Below are positions 48,783 to 58,110 of a stretch of DNA of 64,000 bases, piece after piece. A program made the translations under genes and the position numbers. The notes beneath the pieces are model-generated. The model was not told the origin of the DNA and ran no database searches. It saw nothing but the letters and a program-made list of their open reading frames with translations. Position 1 is the first letter of the stretch, and each line of letters begins with the position of its first letter. The DNA is from Christiangramia salexigens (GTDB lineage Bacteria > Bacteroidota > Bacteroidia > Flavobacteriales > Flavobacteriaceae): contig NZ_CP018153.1 of assembly GCF_001889005.1 (NCBI RefSeq), positions 2,772,001-2,836,000 on the forward strand, in the 5' to 3' direction.

Positions 48783-49712
48783 ATGAGGCAGATAACAGAT
48801 ACTATTTTAATGGTGAGACCGGTTGCATTCAGAATGAATGAGCAAACGGCAGTTAATAATTATTTTCAGAAGCAATTAGAAGGTGAAGATATCAATGCTT
48901 TAGCTACAAAGGAATTTGATGAATTTGTGGAGAAGCTTAGGTCGGTTGGTGTCAATGTGATCGTTGTGGATGATAGAGAAAAAGATAATACGCCAGATTC
49001 GATCTTTCCTAATAACTGGGTTTCCTTTCACGAAAATGGGAATGTAGGTCTATTTCCAATGTTCGCAGAAAACCGTAGAAAGGAACGTAGAATGGAGTAT
49101 TTCGCCAAACTGGAGGAAGCCGGGTTTAAAATTGCCAATATTGTAGATTATACCGCGGCCGAAGAAGACGATCTATTCCTTGAAGGAACCGGGAGTCTGT
49201 TGCTGGACCGCGTTAATCAAAAAGCATATTGTGCAATCTCTCCCCGTGCCGATGAAGAATTGTTGATAGAGTTCTGTGAAGATTTCGAATTCACTCCCGT
49301 TATTTTTAATGCTTACCAAAGTGTTGGAGATAAACGTTTACCTATTTATCATACCAACGTCATGATGTGTTTAGGCGAGGAGTTTGCAGTTATTTGTCTG
49401 GATACCATCGATAATAAAAGCGAGAAGAAGAATGTTATTAAGCATCTTAAAGATGATGGGAAAGAGATAATTTCTATTTCCGAGAAGCAAATGCATGAGT
49501 TTGCCGGAAACATGTTACAGGTGCAGGGAGCAGAAGGAAAAAAATACCTTGTAATGAGTGCGCGTGCTCATAGAAGTTTAACAAAAGATCAAATCGCAAG
49601 TATTGAAAAACACTGCGAAATTTTGAGTTCAGAAATACAAACTATTGAGACCTGTGGAGGCGGTAGCGCAAGATGCATGATGGCAGAAGTTTTTCTTCCA
49701 AAAGCAAATTAA
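48783..49712 (+). CDS. ctlX: CtlX-like citrulline-utilization hydrolase
   Basis: 309 residues, same superfamily as the preceding gene but a distinct branch. Segments PDSIFPNNWVSF (71-82), LFLEGTGSLL with Glu134, IYHTNVMM with His190, and TCGGGSARCMMAEV with Cys298 form the expected catalytic set. The pattern matches proteins annotated CtlX, named from citrulline use in Francisella; the biochemical reaction is not settled to my knowledge. Its stop shares TTAA with the stop of the convergent GT2-GH26 gene. Confidence 0.85.
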   Translation: MRQITDTILMVRPVAFRMNEQTAVNNYFQKQLEGEDINALATKEFDEFVEKLRSVGVNVIVVDDREKDNTPDSIFPNNWVSFHENGNVGLFPMFAENRRKERRMEYFAKLEEAGFKIANIVDYTAAEEDDLFLEGTGSLLLDRVNQKAYCAISPRADEELLIEFCEDFEFTPVIFNAYQSVGDKRLPIYHTNVMMCLGEEFAVICLDTIDNKSEKKNVIKHLKDDGKEIISISEKQMHEFAGNMLQVQGAEGKKYLVMSARAHRSLTKDQIASIEKHCEILSSEIQTIETCGGGSARCMMAEVFLPKAN

Positions 49713-52700
49713 TTCCAGGCAGGTAAGAACAGCTTGGATCTGACAGAGGTTATGAATTCTTCAGAACGTTTTCGAACAATCAGTAGTAATTCATAGGACT
49801 TATAATTTTCAGGAATTTTAAGTTCGATGCTCTTTCCAGATCCAAGCTCTTTTATTCCAAGTGAATTCCCGAATTGATCATTCTTGATCAAATACCAATC
49901 AATCGAATAATCTTCATAATTCGGTGTGATCCATTTTTCAGATTCATAGATCATCGCATCATAGGTTAATACGTAGCCAGGAATCAAGGGCACTGCAGGG
50001 ATAATAACATCGGGTGTATAATTCGATATTAACTTCTTTTCTCCCCAAATCCCTGTTAACTCATTTAAGCTTCTTTTCATATCTCCCCGGAAATTGATAA
50101 GACCATCAAATGTGATGCGATCATTTTCCCATTCGTCTTGAAAATTATGCAGGACAATATCAGTATTTGCCAAAGTTGATTGTTTCTCTATTAAAAGAGA
50201 AGGGGGGAGGTCACTTATAAAGACAGATAGAGGCATGTTTTCAGCTAAATTTAAGGCCTCATCCAGGCTTTTCGCATCATCAACGATCAAACCATAAGAA
50301 TCAAAAGGAAGATTTTTATTGGAGAATTTATCAAGTTGTGCGGCGGTTTGACTGTTTAATTTTGTTTCCAATACCACCGATTTTTCCGGGTCTATATTTT
50401 TCAATTCGAGAACTAATCTGGATAACCAGTTTATGTAGGCGATCTGTTGGGAAAATAATAGAGGTTTGGTATAATGTTCCTCAAGATCGTATCTAAAGGA
50501 ATAACCTATTATTCTCTTGCTTTCCTTTAGTTTTTCAACTTTGCTCAGGATTTCCTCCCTTAACTCATTAAGCTCGTCTTCGTCTTCAATAAAACTAAGA
50601 GAAGTATTCAGATCAAATTCGTAAATGACATTTAAATCAAATTCTTTTGAAGTAGAAAGTAGGTTACTGTCATATATATTGCCACCCTTAAACCACACAG
50701 TATTAAGGCCTGTTTCTTTAAGTATATTGAAATCCCGATTCAAATTTCTCTTGGTTAGCGCATAAAAACTTTTATCCCAGTTTTCTCCATTTTTATATTT
50801 GATCCCTTCAATATCATGATCTGTAATAGGATTACGATCATAGTATTCAATTATGGAATCAATCTCTGGTTTTTTAGAATCTCTGCGATTCTGAAAATCG
50901 GTATAACTGCGGGTTATAGAATCTATGCTCCAATCAAGATATTGTTCCTTATAGAAATTATTCCTTGGGATATTTTTATCCAGTCCGCTGTTAAACATGA
51001 CTATAGCGGAGATCTCTTTATAATGTTTTATTGATTTAATAGCGTCATCAAGCCAATTATTCTGATCGCCATTCAGGTTTAAGGAGCCAAACTCGGCCAG
51101 TATAACAGGTTTTCTGGTAAACCAATAGAAGTCATCATGGAAGGGTTTATAAAGTTCGTTGAAAGAATGAGAGGTTCCATCCTGATTAAGCTCTGCATAA
51201 TTCAAAAGAGTGACACCTATCCAGTCTACATATTCATCACCCGGATAGTAATCCTGCATAGTTTCAGGTTTCCACGGATTCCAAACACTAATTATATTAA
51301 AAGCGTTTTGGTCTTTAATGATCTGGTCTACGTGTTTCCAGGCCCGGATAAATTCTTCGGGAGTGTTATTTCCGACTTGCGACCAGGGATATTGGGGATT
51401 GTCAAATTCATGAGCAAATCTTAAATACACCGGTTTCTTGTAAAATTTCAGAATAGTGACGAACTCGATTATATAATCGTCAAAAGTTCCTTCCGCAATA
51501 TGTTTTAATACTTTTTCATTTTTCTGAAGTTCAGGAATCGTATCTGTTAGTTCAAGTTCAGAAGGCCATGGCTCCCAAGTGATCAAGGGGATAGCATTAT
51601 TATCATAAATTGAATTCATCAGTTTATGAGGGAATTCTGCCAAACTCTCATCATCCCAGGCGAGGTAAAAAGAGATGATATCAAAATCCACTTTATTATT
51701 GGCTTCAATAAATCCAATTTCCCCCATATCAGACAGTCCGCTTTCATCTTTGGGGAAAAATACTCCAAGGTACTTACCCGATGTCTTAATGTATTCAGAG
51801 CTTTTTAATAGCGTCCAGGAATCCAGGTTGCTTTTTGCGACAAAGAAAGAGGATACTAAAATTACGAAAACAAGGAGTATTGGTGCTGCGCGCCTTGTAT
51901 AATGAAAAAGAATATTTGCAAACCTTAATAAGAGGATCTTAATATTCTTTATGTTGTAAAGGGTGTTTTGATTTAAATTGGAACGAAGTAATCTGTTTTG
52001 ATTGGTATGCCTTCCCGCCATATAAATACCAAACAGCATTATTCCTGCATTGAACATTGCAAATCCCGACATTATAATTGAAAATGGTGTGAGATCATGC
52101 ATTAGAGCATAAAGGACTGCTGAAATTGAAACCAGAGCAACAATAGCGTTGGGTGCTATGATTTTAAGATTAGTGTCAAACTCATCTTCTTTAGGTGTGG
52201 GAAGATAAGGCACCTTTTTATCGATTATGGTATAAAACAGACCAATTAGATGTACCCACCAGGTGTTAATATGGAGAAGGCCACCCAAAAGGTGAAAACC
52301 TCTTTCTTTTTTCTCAATTACCCATTTCTGAACATAGGTTCTAATTAATACAGAACTCGCAGCCACGGGAAGAACTGCAAACCCAAAATCTATGATATTG
52401 CCTTTCCAGGGGGTAGTTAACAGAAACAAAGAAAAGATTGGAATTAAAAAGTTAAGGAGGCATATAACACCACTAAAATAATGCAGCGGCAGAACGCCAT
52501 AATGCAATCTTTGTTTTGGAGTTAGTTGTTTAAAAATCTTTGGATAGACCTTTATCAAAAGGTCAAATGTACCTCTAGACCACTTTAATTGTTGCTTGAA
52601 GAAATTAGTTAGATTGGATGGAGCAAGACCTTTGGCAAGAACCTGTGGGACATATACAGCCTTCCAGCCTTTGGAATATAAAAGCATGGCAGTATGCATA

Positions 52701-53476
52701 TCTTCACATAAACCTGGTGCATGGCCTCCAATGCTATCCAGGGCTTTTCTTCTAAATACACAATTAGCTCCAATCGCATTCACACTTCCATAACTGTTAA
52801 GTGTCATCATCATTGGCCCGTAGAACTGATAGGTCTGCTCGGCAGCTCCTTGTGCTACGAGAGTTTCGCTTGTATTGTAATAGGACTGAACAATCTGTAC
52901 AAATCCAATATCAGGATTTGAAAAATGCGGTAGAATAGGATCCAGAAAGTCTGGCTGTGGAATATGATCTGGATCCAGGATCACGCATATGTCTCCGGTG
53001 GCTTTTGTTCTGAGTGCGTTATTAATATTTCCGGCCTTGGCATCCTTTCGGTTATCCCGGGTTACGTGAATAATGCCGTTTTCCTTACAAAATTTTTTCA
53101 GGTATGCATCATCTGCTTCATCACATAGATAGGTGGTATGCGGATAAGTGATCTCATTGATGGCTTCCAGAGTGGTAACTATCATCTGTCTGGGTTCACC
53201 AGGGAAATATGTGGTAAGTATATCTACCTTTAATTTCTCATCAGTTTCTACTGCTTCGGGCACCGAGATATTGATGTAATTAAACCACATGTATAATTTT
53301 CTAAGGGCACCATAAATCATTGTTACTGCTAACATTGCAAATAACCATTGATCTCCTCTGTTTTCTGACTGGAAGAAAAAGTATAAAAAATTAAAAATGC
53401 TTAGTACTCCAACAAATGCCATTAAACGAATAATGACAAGTTCCTTTCTGGATGGTGTTTTAATCCTATTTGCCAT
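49709..53476 (-). CDS. GT2 polysaccharide synthase fused to extracytoplasmic GH26-like domain
   Basis: 1255 residues. Two N-terminal membrane helices (about 12-62) lead to a processive GT2 domain (about 80-310) with CDEADD (118-123), DPDH (168-171), CED (257-259) and QQLKW (295-299), the BcsA-like D, DxD, ED and QxxRW elements. More membrane helices span about 318-545. Then comes a GH26-like barrel (about 560-840) with the acid/base Glu690 in LRFAHEFDN and the nucleophile Glu795 in ILAEFGS. A last barrel-like region (about 860-1100) with KETGLNTVWFKGG lacks obvious catalytic glutamates, and a beta-rich tail ends the protein. It could make a beta-linked glycan and trim it outside. Product unknown. 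It overlaps the upstream gene by 11 nt. Confidence 0.9.
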   Translation of the reverse strand: MANRIKTPSRKELVIIRLMAFVGVLSIFNFLYFFFQSENRGDQWLFAMLAVTMIYGALRKLYMWFNYINISVPEAVETDEKLKVDILTTYFPGEPRQMIVTTLEAINEITYPHTTYLCDEADDAYLKKFCKENGIIHVTRDNRKDAKAGNINNALRTKATGDICVILDPDHIPQPDFLDPILPHFSNPDIGFVQIVQSYYNTSETLVAQGAAEQTYQFYGPMMMTLNSYGSVNAIGANCVFRRKALDSIGGHAPGLCEDMHTAMLLYSKGWKAVYVPQVLAKGLAPSNLTNFFKQQLKWSRGTFDLLIKVYPKIFKQLTPKQRLHYGVLPLHYFSGVICLLNFLIPIFSLFLLTTPWKGNIIDFGFAVLPVAASSVLIRTYVQKWVIEKKERGFHLLGGLLHINTWWVHLIGLFYTIIDKKVPYLPTPKEDEFDTNLKIIAPNAIVALVSISAVLYALMHDLTPFSIIMSGFAMFNAGIMLFGIYMAGRHTNQNRLLRSNLNQNTLYNIKNIKILLLRFANILFHYTRRAAPILLVFVILVSSFFVAKSNLDSWTLLKSSEYIKTSGKYLGVFFPKDESGLSDMGEIGFIEANNKVDFDIISFYLAWDDESLAEFPHKLMNSIYDNNAIPLITWEPWPSELELTDTIPELQKNEKVLKHIAEGTFDDYIIEFVTILKFYKKPVYLRFAHEFDNPQYPWSQVGNNTPEEFIRAWKHVDQIIKDQNAFNIISVWNPWKPETMQDYYPGDEYVDWIGVTLLNYAELNQDGTSHSFNELYKPFHDDFYWFTRKPVILAEFGSLNLNGDQNNWLDDAIKSIKHYKEISAIVMFNSGLDKNIPRNNFYKEQYLDWSIDSITRSYTDFQNRRDSKKPEIDSIIEYYDRNPITDHDIEGIKYKNGENWDKSFYALTKRNLNRDFNILKETGLNTVWFKGGNIYDSNLLSTSKEFDLNVIYEFDLNTSLSFIEDEDELNELREEILSKVEKLKESKRIIGYSFRYDLEEHYTKPLLFSQQIAYINWLSRLVLELKNIDPEKSVVLETKLNSQTAAQLDKFSNKNLPFDSYGLIVDDAKSLDEALNLAENMPLSVFISDLPPSLLIEKQSTLANTDIVLHNFQDEWENDRITFDGLINFRGDMKRSLNELTGIWGEKKLISNYTPDVIIPAVPLIPGYVLTYDAMIYESEKWITPNYEDYSIDWYLIKNDQFGNSLGIKELGSGKSIELKIPENYKSYELLLIVRKRSEEFITSVRSKLFLPAWN

Positions 53477-54728
53477 CGCTAGAATTTAGAACATAGAAAG
53501 GAATATTGGTGGTCGCAAAATCTCCGTTTTTGCTTGCCTTGATAAAAACCCGGTAAGGCCCTTCGATAGATGGCGTGACAAAACTGGTGCTATTTGTTCC
53601 ATTAAACACACCGGAACTTATATTAGGTTGGTTATTGTAAGCTTTAAACCAGGCCTCTCTTTTCACTTCCCATTCTATCAAAGTATTATCAGGGCTTTTA
53701 GAATTCAAGAATTCCAATTCCAGAATTGCTTCAGACCCCGAATTAAGGATAATATCATTTTTGGCACCTTGACCGTTCAATAGGGCATAATTGATCCTTG
53801 GTCCTTTGTAATTTGAGTCATTACCTTTCCAGATCTGGCTTAATTCATAATAGCTTTCGGTCCTGTCACCATCGGGAGAAAATATGCTATACCAGGTTGA
53901 GGTGGTTTCCTGTTTGTTTCCCCAATAAAATGCCAGGCTACCAAGACATCGCTTGGAGTCCAATTTACTTATATATTGATTATAACGTGTTTTAAAATGC
54001 TCGGCTTTCTTAGTACTGGTTTGCTCTATAGGTGCATACCAACTAGTTCTTTCTTCCTCCCATGGTCCGTTGATGCCCCATTCCGAGATCACATAAGGTC
54101 CATCCCAGATGAAGGAAACAGATTCTATCTTTTCCTGAAGTTCATGTAAGTTTCCAAAAGAGTTGAATGATAAGAAATCAAGGTTTGCACTTGAAATAGC
54201 AATGCTGACCAATCTTCTTCGGTTTCCTCCAATAATGGAAGTGCTGACCGGATGATTTTTATCCAGTTGATGAATCTCGTTTATCAATTCATTGAAGCCT
54301 GCGCTAAAATCTGTTGTGAAACTTAAAGTGGGATACATTAATTCATTCCCAAGGTTCCAGTATAGTAGTGCAGGATGGTCCTTGAATCTGTTTACAATTT
54401 GAAGAACTTCCGTTTTTAAACTATCAAATTTCTTTTGATCAGAGTAAAATTCTATATCATGAGCTTGAGGTAGAGGAATGTCTGCGATTACTGCCAGGTC
54501 TAATCTTTCGGCATTTTGAAGTATTAATGGAAGTTCATCTGGATTGTAAACCCTAATCGTATTGGCGCCGGCAAGTTTTAATTCTTCCAGATGTTCATTC
54601 CCGCCTGCTCCTTTTATAACAAAAGGTTTTCCGTTTCTTATTAACTTAAATCCTGAACCGGAGTCCTGAATGTATACACTCGCAGATTTGAATGAGCGGG
54701 TTTCATGTTTACTACATGAAGTAAACAT
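53466..54728 (-). CDS. Clan GH-A glycosidase-like lipoprotein (GH2-type barrel)
   Basis: 420 residues from the ATG at 54728, but that ATG is only four codons before the lipobox cysteine (FTSC). The open frame continues upstream through a hydrophobic run (LRFSHLTILLLVYIM), so the true start is a non-ATG codon, best guess CTG at 54770. The TIM-barrel part has LKLAGANTIRVYNPDELPLI (51-70), acid/base Glu129 in YWNLGNE, and nucleophile-type Glu216 in VISEWG. A C-terminal beta domain starts at about 325. Likely an anchored glycoside hydrolase or transglycosidase working with the downstream synthase. Substrate unknown. Confidence 0.82.
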   Translation of the reverse strand: MFTSCSKHETRSFKSASVYIQDSGSGFKLIRNGKPFVIKGAGGNEHLEELKLAGANTIRVYNPDELPLILQNAERLDLAVIADIPLPQAHDIEFYSDQKKFDSLKTEVLQIVNRFKDHPALLYWNLGNELMYPTLSFTTDFSAGFNELINEIHQLDKNHPVSTSIIGGNRRRLVSIAISSANLDFLSFNSFGNLHELQEKIESVSFIWDGPYVISEWGINGPWEEERTSWYAPIEQTSTKKAEHFKTRYNQYISKLDSKRCLGSLAFYWGNKQETTSTWYSIFSPDGDRTESYYELSQIWKGNDSNYKGPRINYALLNGQGAKNDIILNSGSEAILELEFLNSKSPDNTLIEWEVKREAWFKAYNNQPNISSGVFNGTNSTSFVTPSIEGPYRVFIKASKNGDFATTNIPFYVLNSSDGK

Positions 54729-54831
54729 AATATATACAAGTAATAAGATTGTTAAGTGGGAAAATCTCAGGGCCTCGAAATTTTTTAAAATTCTAATTTG
54801 AATCCCGGCTAAGATATTAAAACTAATGCTC

Positions 54832-56328
54832 TTAGATGAATGGTTTTTTTGTTAATTTTCTAACCGTTATAGCTAAAAGAAACACTGTAAGAAACGCAAA
54901 TGGAAGGGAAGTAATAATTAGAAATTTCTGCATGGCTGTAAGCACATTCGAGCCTTGTTGTACCTGTCCCAGAACGATAATAGCTTCACAAAAAAGAAAC
55001 AGAAGAATTGCCCATGCCAAACGGTAGATCCTGGAGGGTTCCTGTTTTCCCTTATCGGTAAACATGCTTAAAACGAAAATTGCCGAGTCCACAGAGGTCA
55101 CAAGGAAGCTAATCAAAAGCAGAATTACGACAATACTTGTAATGTCAGGGAAAGCGAAAGATTCAAAAAAAACGAACATTGAAGTAAACACATTTCCGAA
55201 TTCATCATTGTAGGAGCTCCATCCGTTAATCATATCAAATGCTGAGGTTCCAAATACACTAAACCAGAAAAAACTGCCCAGGGAAGGAATAAGCAGGACG
55301 CCAAGGATCATTTCCCTAAGTGTTCGCCCCTTTGAGATCCTTGCGATAAAGATTCCTGTGAACGGGGCCCAGGCAAGCCAAAATGCCCAATAATAATATG
55401 TCCAATCTGTTAGGAATTGGACCCCGGGATCATATTTTCCAATGGCCAGGCTTAATGGGACGAAGTCCACTATATAGTGATAAAAGGAATTAGAGAAATT
55501 CAGTAATATTTTGGATATATCTCCGGTTACAAAAACAAAGCACATAAGCAGGACAGCTATCAAAATGTTCCAGTTTGAGATCCTTTTAATTCCTTTGCTT
55601 ACTCCTGCCCAAGCTGAAATAAAAGCAAGGGAGCATATAAGAAATACTAGGATTAGATTAGGCATCAGGGTGCCGGGTTCCCGGGATAGCAAATGACTAA
55701 TACCTCCTTCTATTTGGGTCGTGCCTAATCCTATGGCTGCAACAACCCCGATTACGGTGGTTAGGATTGTAAGGGTGTCAATAAACTCCGGAAAAAATTT
55801 GATTTTCTTAAATGCTGAATATCCTGAACTCAGCCTGATATCAGCTTTTTCAACAAATATTGAATAACCGATTACCACTGCAAAAACACCATAAAAAGCC
55901 CAGGCTGTAAAACCCCACTGGTAAAATGTATACTCAAGTGATACGATTTCGGGAGCGCTTCCGGTTTTAATTGGTGGGTTAAAATACATGTAAACAGGCT
56001 CTTGTACTGCTCTTAATAATATACCTGCCCCCATCCCGGCACTGTATAACATTGCGATCCAGGAAATTCTATCGAACTCAGGTTTTGTCTTGCCAAGTTT
56101 TATTTTTCCGTATTTCGAAAATGACAGAATTAAAAGGAAGAGTACACAAATTAATCCTAACCAGAGATAGAAAGTTCCAAAATGCTCCCTTACACTTATG
56201 GAAACAGTCTCAATCAAGGCATAGAAATAATCGGTAAATAGAAATATGATCGCAGAACTCAACACAAGTATAAGTGATGAGATGATAAAGACGGTATTGT
56301 TAAATAGCTTAAGGAGAGAATTGTTCAA
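54832..56328 (-). CDS. BCCT-family transporter (betaine/choline/carnitine type), divergent
   Basis: 498 residues with about twelve membrane helices. The family signature WTYYYWAFWLAWAPFTGIF and ARISKGRTLREM is clear, as is GVSKGIKRISNWN. The glycine-rich segment is GMGAGILLRAVQEP (98-111), where well-studied members have an aromatic (GMGIGLMFWGVAEP), so the substrate site may differ. It lacks the long cytoplasmic C-terminus used for osmosensing in BetP. Second gene of the operon, 22 nt after the SDR gene. Uptake of a trimethylammonium or related osmolyte is inferred from family only. Confidence 0.88.
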   Translation of the reverse strand: MNNSLLKLFNNTVFIISSLILVLSSAIIFLFTDYFYALIETVSISVREHFGTFYLWLGLICVLFLLILSFSKYGKIKLGKTKPEFDRISWIAMLYSAGMGAGILLRAVQEPVYMYFNPPIKTGSAPEIVSLEYTFYQWGFTAWAFYGVFAVVIGYSIFVEKADIRLSSGYSAFKKIKFFPEFIDTLTILTTVIGVVAAIGLGTTQIEGGISHLLSREPGTLMPNLILVFLICSLAFISAWAGVSKGIKRISNWNILIAVLLMCFVFVTGDISKILLNFSNSFYHYIVDFVPLSLAIGKYDPGVQFLTDWTYYYWAFWLAWAPFTGIFIARISKGRTLREMILGVLLIPSLGSFFWFSVFGTSAFDMINGWSSYNDEFGNVFTSMFVFFESFAFPDITSIVVILLLISFLVTSVDSAIFVLSMFTDKGKQEPSRIYRLAWAILLFLFCEAIIVLGQVQQGSNVLTAMQKFLIITSLPFAFLTVFLLAITVRKLTKKPFI

Positions 56329-56350
56329 CCCGATAGATATTTTTATAAAA

Positions 56351-57787
56351 CTAATTCTTTTTCAGAGGCTTGGCAATTTTGTTGATCATTCCCTCAAAAA
56401 TAAAGTAATGAAATGGGTACATGGCATACCAGTAAGCTCTTCCAATGAGACCCCGGGGTCTGAAGGTGGCATTTTGGTGAAGTGTGTTTTTATCGTCAAT
56501 ACGGAATTCCAGCCAGGCTTCACCGGGAACTTTCATTTCTGCAAATAGTAACAATCTTCTTTCTTTTTTGTCAGCCAGAAGGACTCTCCAGAAGTCCAGA
56601 GAATCTCCGGCTTTGATCTTTGATGGGTGTGTGCGACCTCGCCTTAATCCAACACCTCCGGCTATTTTGTCTAAATATCCCCGGACCTTCCAAAGCCAGT
56701 TTCCATAATACCAGCCGGTAATTCCACCTATAGCCCATATCCTTTCTAGAACCTCTTCGGGGTTTTCAACTTTAACCGACTTTTTATCCTGCAAGCAGCC
56801 ATATTTAGGGATTTGAATATATTTATTGAGGTCCCTTTTAAACCTTCCGCTGCTTAAAGAATCTTTCCAGCTGGAAATCACTTCATTCTGTTCTATCTTA
56901 TAAAAGGCCTGTTTTATAGCATCTTCATAGTGAATGGGTTTAATTTTTAGTATTTCCTGTAATCGGGTGTCTTTTGTGATCACTTCTACAGACATGCTAT
57001 CAACAAGATTCTGTGCGAGTCTGTAAGACGTTGAGGTGACAAAATACAGCCAGTAAGAACTTAATTTAGGAGACATCACCGGTACGCTAATGATCCATAA
57101 TTTGAGGTTCCTAATTCTCGAATATTGCTCCATCATCTCCCGATAGGTAAGTACATCGGGACCGCCAACATCAAAGGACTCATTATAGCATTCTTCCTTA
57201 CCAATAACTCCGGTTAGATATTGAATGATATTTCTAACAGCAATTGGCTGGCATCTGGTATTTACCCATTTAGGGGTAACCATAACCGGTAATTTTTCGC
57301 ATAGATCTCTTATGATCTCAAAAGAAGAGCTTCCCGAACCTACTATAATTGCTGCTCTTAATACAGTTAAATTAAAATTACCTTTATAAAGTAATTCTTC
57401 AACTCGTTTTCGCGATTGTAGATGTTTGGAGAGTTTTTCTTCATTTATTATTCCGCTTAAGTAGATCACCTGATTTACGGAAGTGTCTGCCATCATAGCA
57501 TTGAAGTTCTTTGCAGATGTGGCTTCCTCCTTATCGAAATCCTTGTTAGATCCGGTCATGGAATGTATCAGATAAAACGTGACATCGATGTTCTTAATTG
57601 GTGATGGCGCTTGGGAATCTTTAAGGAAATCTATTTCTACGATCTCAACCTTTTCCTTAAGGTCCTCGTTAGAGGAAAAACGATCTTTATTTCTTACGGC
57701 ACAAACAACTTCATGGCCGTTTTCCAGGAGCTGAGGTAATAAACGCATCCCGATATATCCGTTAGCTCCAGTAAGTAAAATGCGCAT
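56351..57787 (-). CDS. NAD(P)-binding SDR-family protein with DUF2867 domain
   Basis: 478 residues. The N-terminal Rossmann fold of the atypical SDR/NmrA type has ILLTGANGYIGMRLLPQL and later VIYLSGIINEEKLSKHLQSR (about 112-131). The C-terminal half (about 330-475) is a DUF2867-like domain with GDSLDFWRVLLADKKERRLL, PGEAWLEFRI and GRAYWYAMYPFHYFIFEGM. Proteins of this two-domain type are common and mostly uncharacterised. It heads the four-gene leftward operon. A possible role in modifying a sugar or lipid precursor is only a guess from context. Confidence 0.88.
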   Translation of the reverse strand: MRILLTGANGYIGMRLLPQLLENGHEVVCAVRNKDRFSSNEDLKEKVEIVEIDFLKDSQAPSPIKNIDVTFYLIHSMTGSNKDFDKEEATSAKNFNAMMADTSVNQVIYLSGIINEEKLSKHLQSRKRVEELLYKGNFNLTVLRAAIIVGSGSSSFEIIRDLCEKLPVMVTPKWVNTRCQPIAVRNIIQYLTGVIGKEECYNESFDVGGPDVLTYREMMEQYSRIRNLKLWIISVPVMSPKLSSYWLYFVTSTSYRLAQNLVDSMSVEVITKDTRLQEILKIKPIHYEDAIKQAFYKIEQNEVISSWKDSLSSGRFKRDLNKYIQIPKYGCLQDKKSVKVENPEEVLERIWAIGGITGWYYGNWLWKVRGYLDKIAGGVGLRRGRTHPSKIKAGDSLDFWRVLLADKKERRLLLFAEMKVPGEAWLEFRIDDKNTLHQNATFRPRGLIGRAYWYAMYPFHYFIFEGMINKIAKPLKKN

Positions 57788-57857
57788 AGAAGTTATTTAG
57801 CTATCAAATTATAGATTTAATTATTATTTTCACCGAGCATTAATAAAACTTTACCAA

Positions 57858-58061
57858 ATGAATAACGTGTTGAAATTTGTATTACTTGTCATCGGTATTG
57901 GTTTGGTGGCTTATGGCCTTTACACTTTGATTAGCCCTGAATTTTCAATCGATGCCGGACCTTTACAGATCCATGCACAAGGCGATAATACCCAAAGTTA
58001 TGCTATGATCGCCTTCGGAATTCTGGCGCTCGCGGGAGGATTGGCTTTCCGAAAAAGATAG
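57858..58061 (+). CDS. Small two-helix membrane protein
   Basis: 67 residues. Two hydrophobic helices (about 5-25, FVLLVIGIGLVAYGLYTLI, and about 48-63, AMIAFGILALAGGLAFRK) flank a short polar loop with DAGPLQIHAQGDNTQ. It ends in FRKR, giving a positive-inside tail. Divergent from the SDR gene across 70 bp. No family named with confidence. Confidence 0.65.
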   Translation: MNNVLKFVLLVIGIGLVAYGLYTLISPEFSIDAGPLQIHAQGDNTQSYAMIAFGILALAGGLAFRKR

Positions 58062-58110
58062 GTCAGACTCTTAGCCTAAAATTTCAATATTTGAAAAATA
58101 GAAGTACCAA

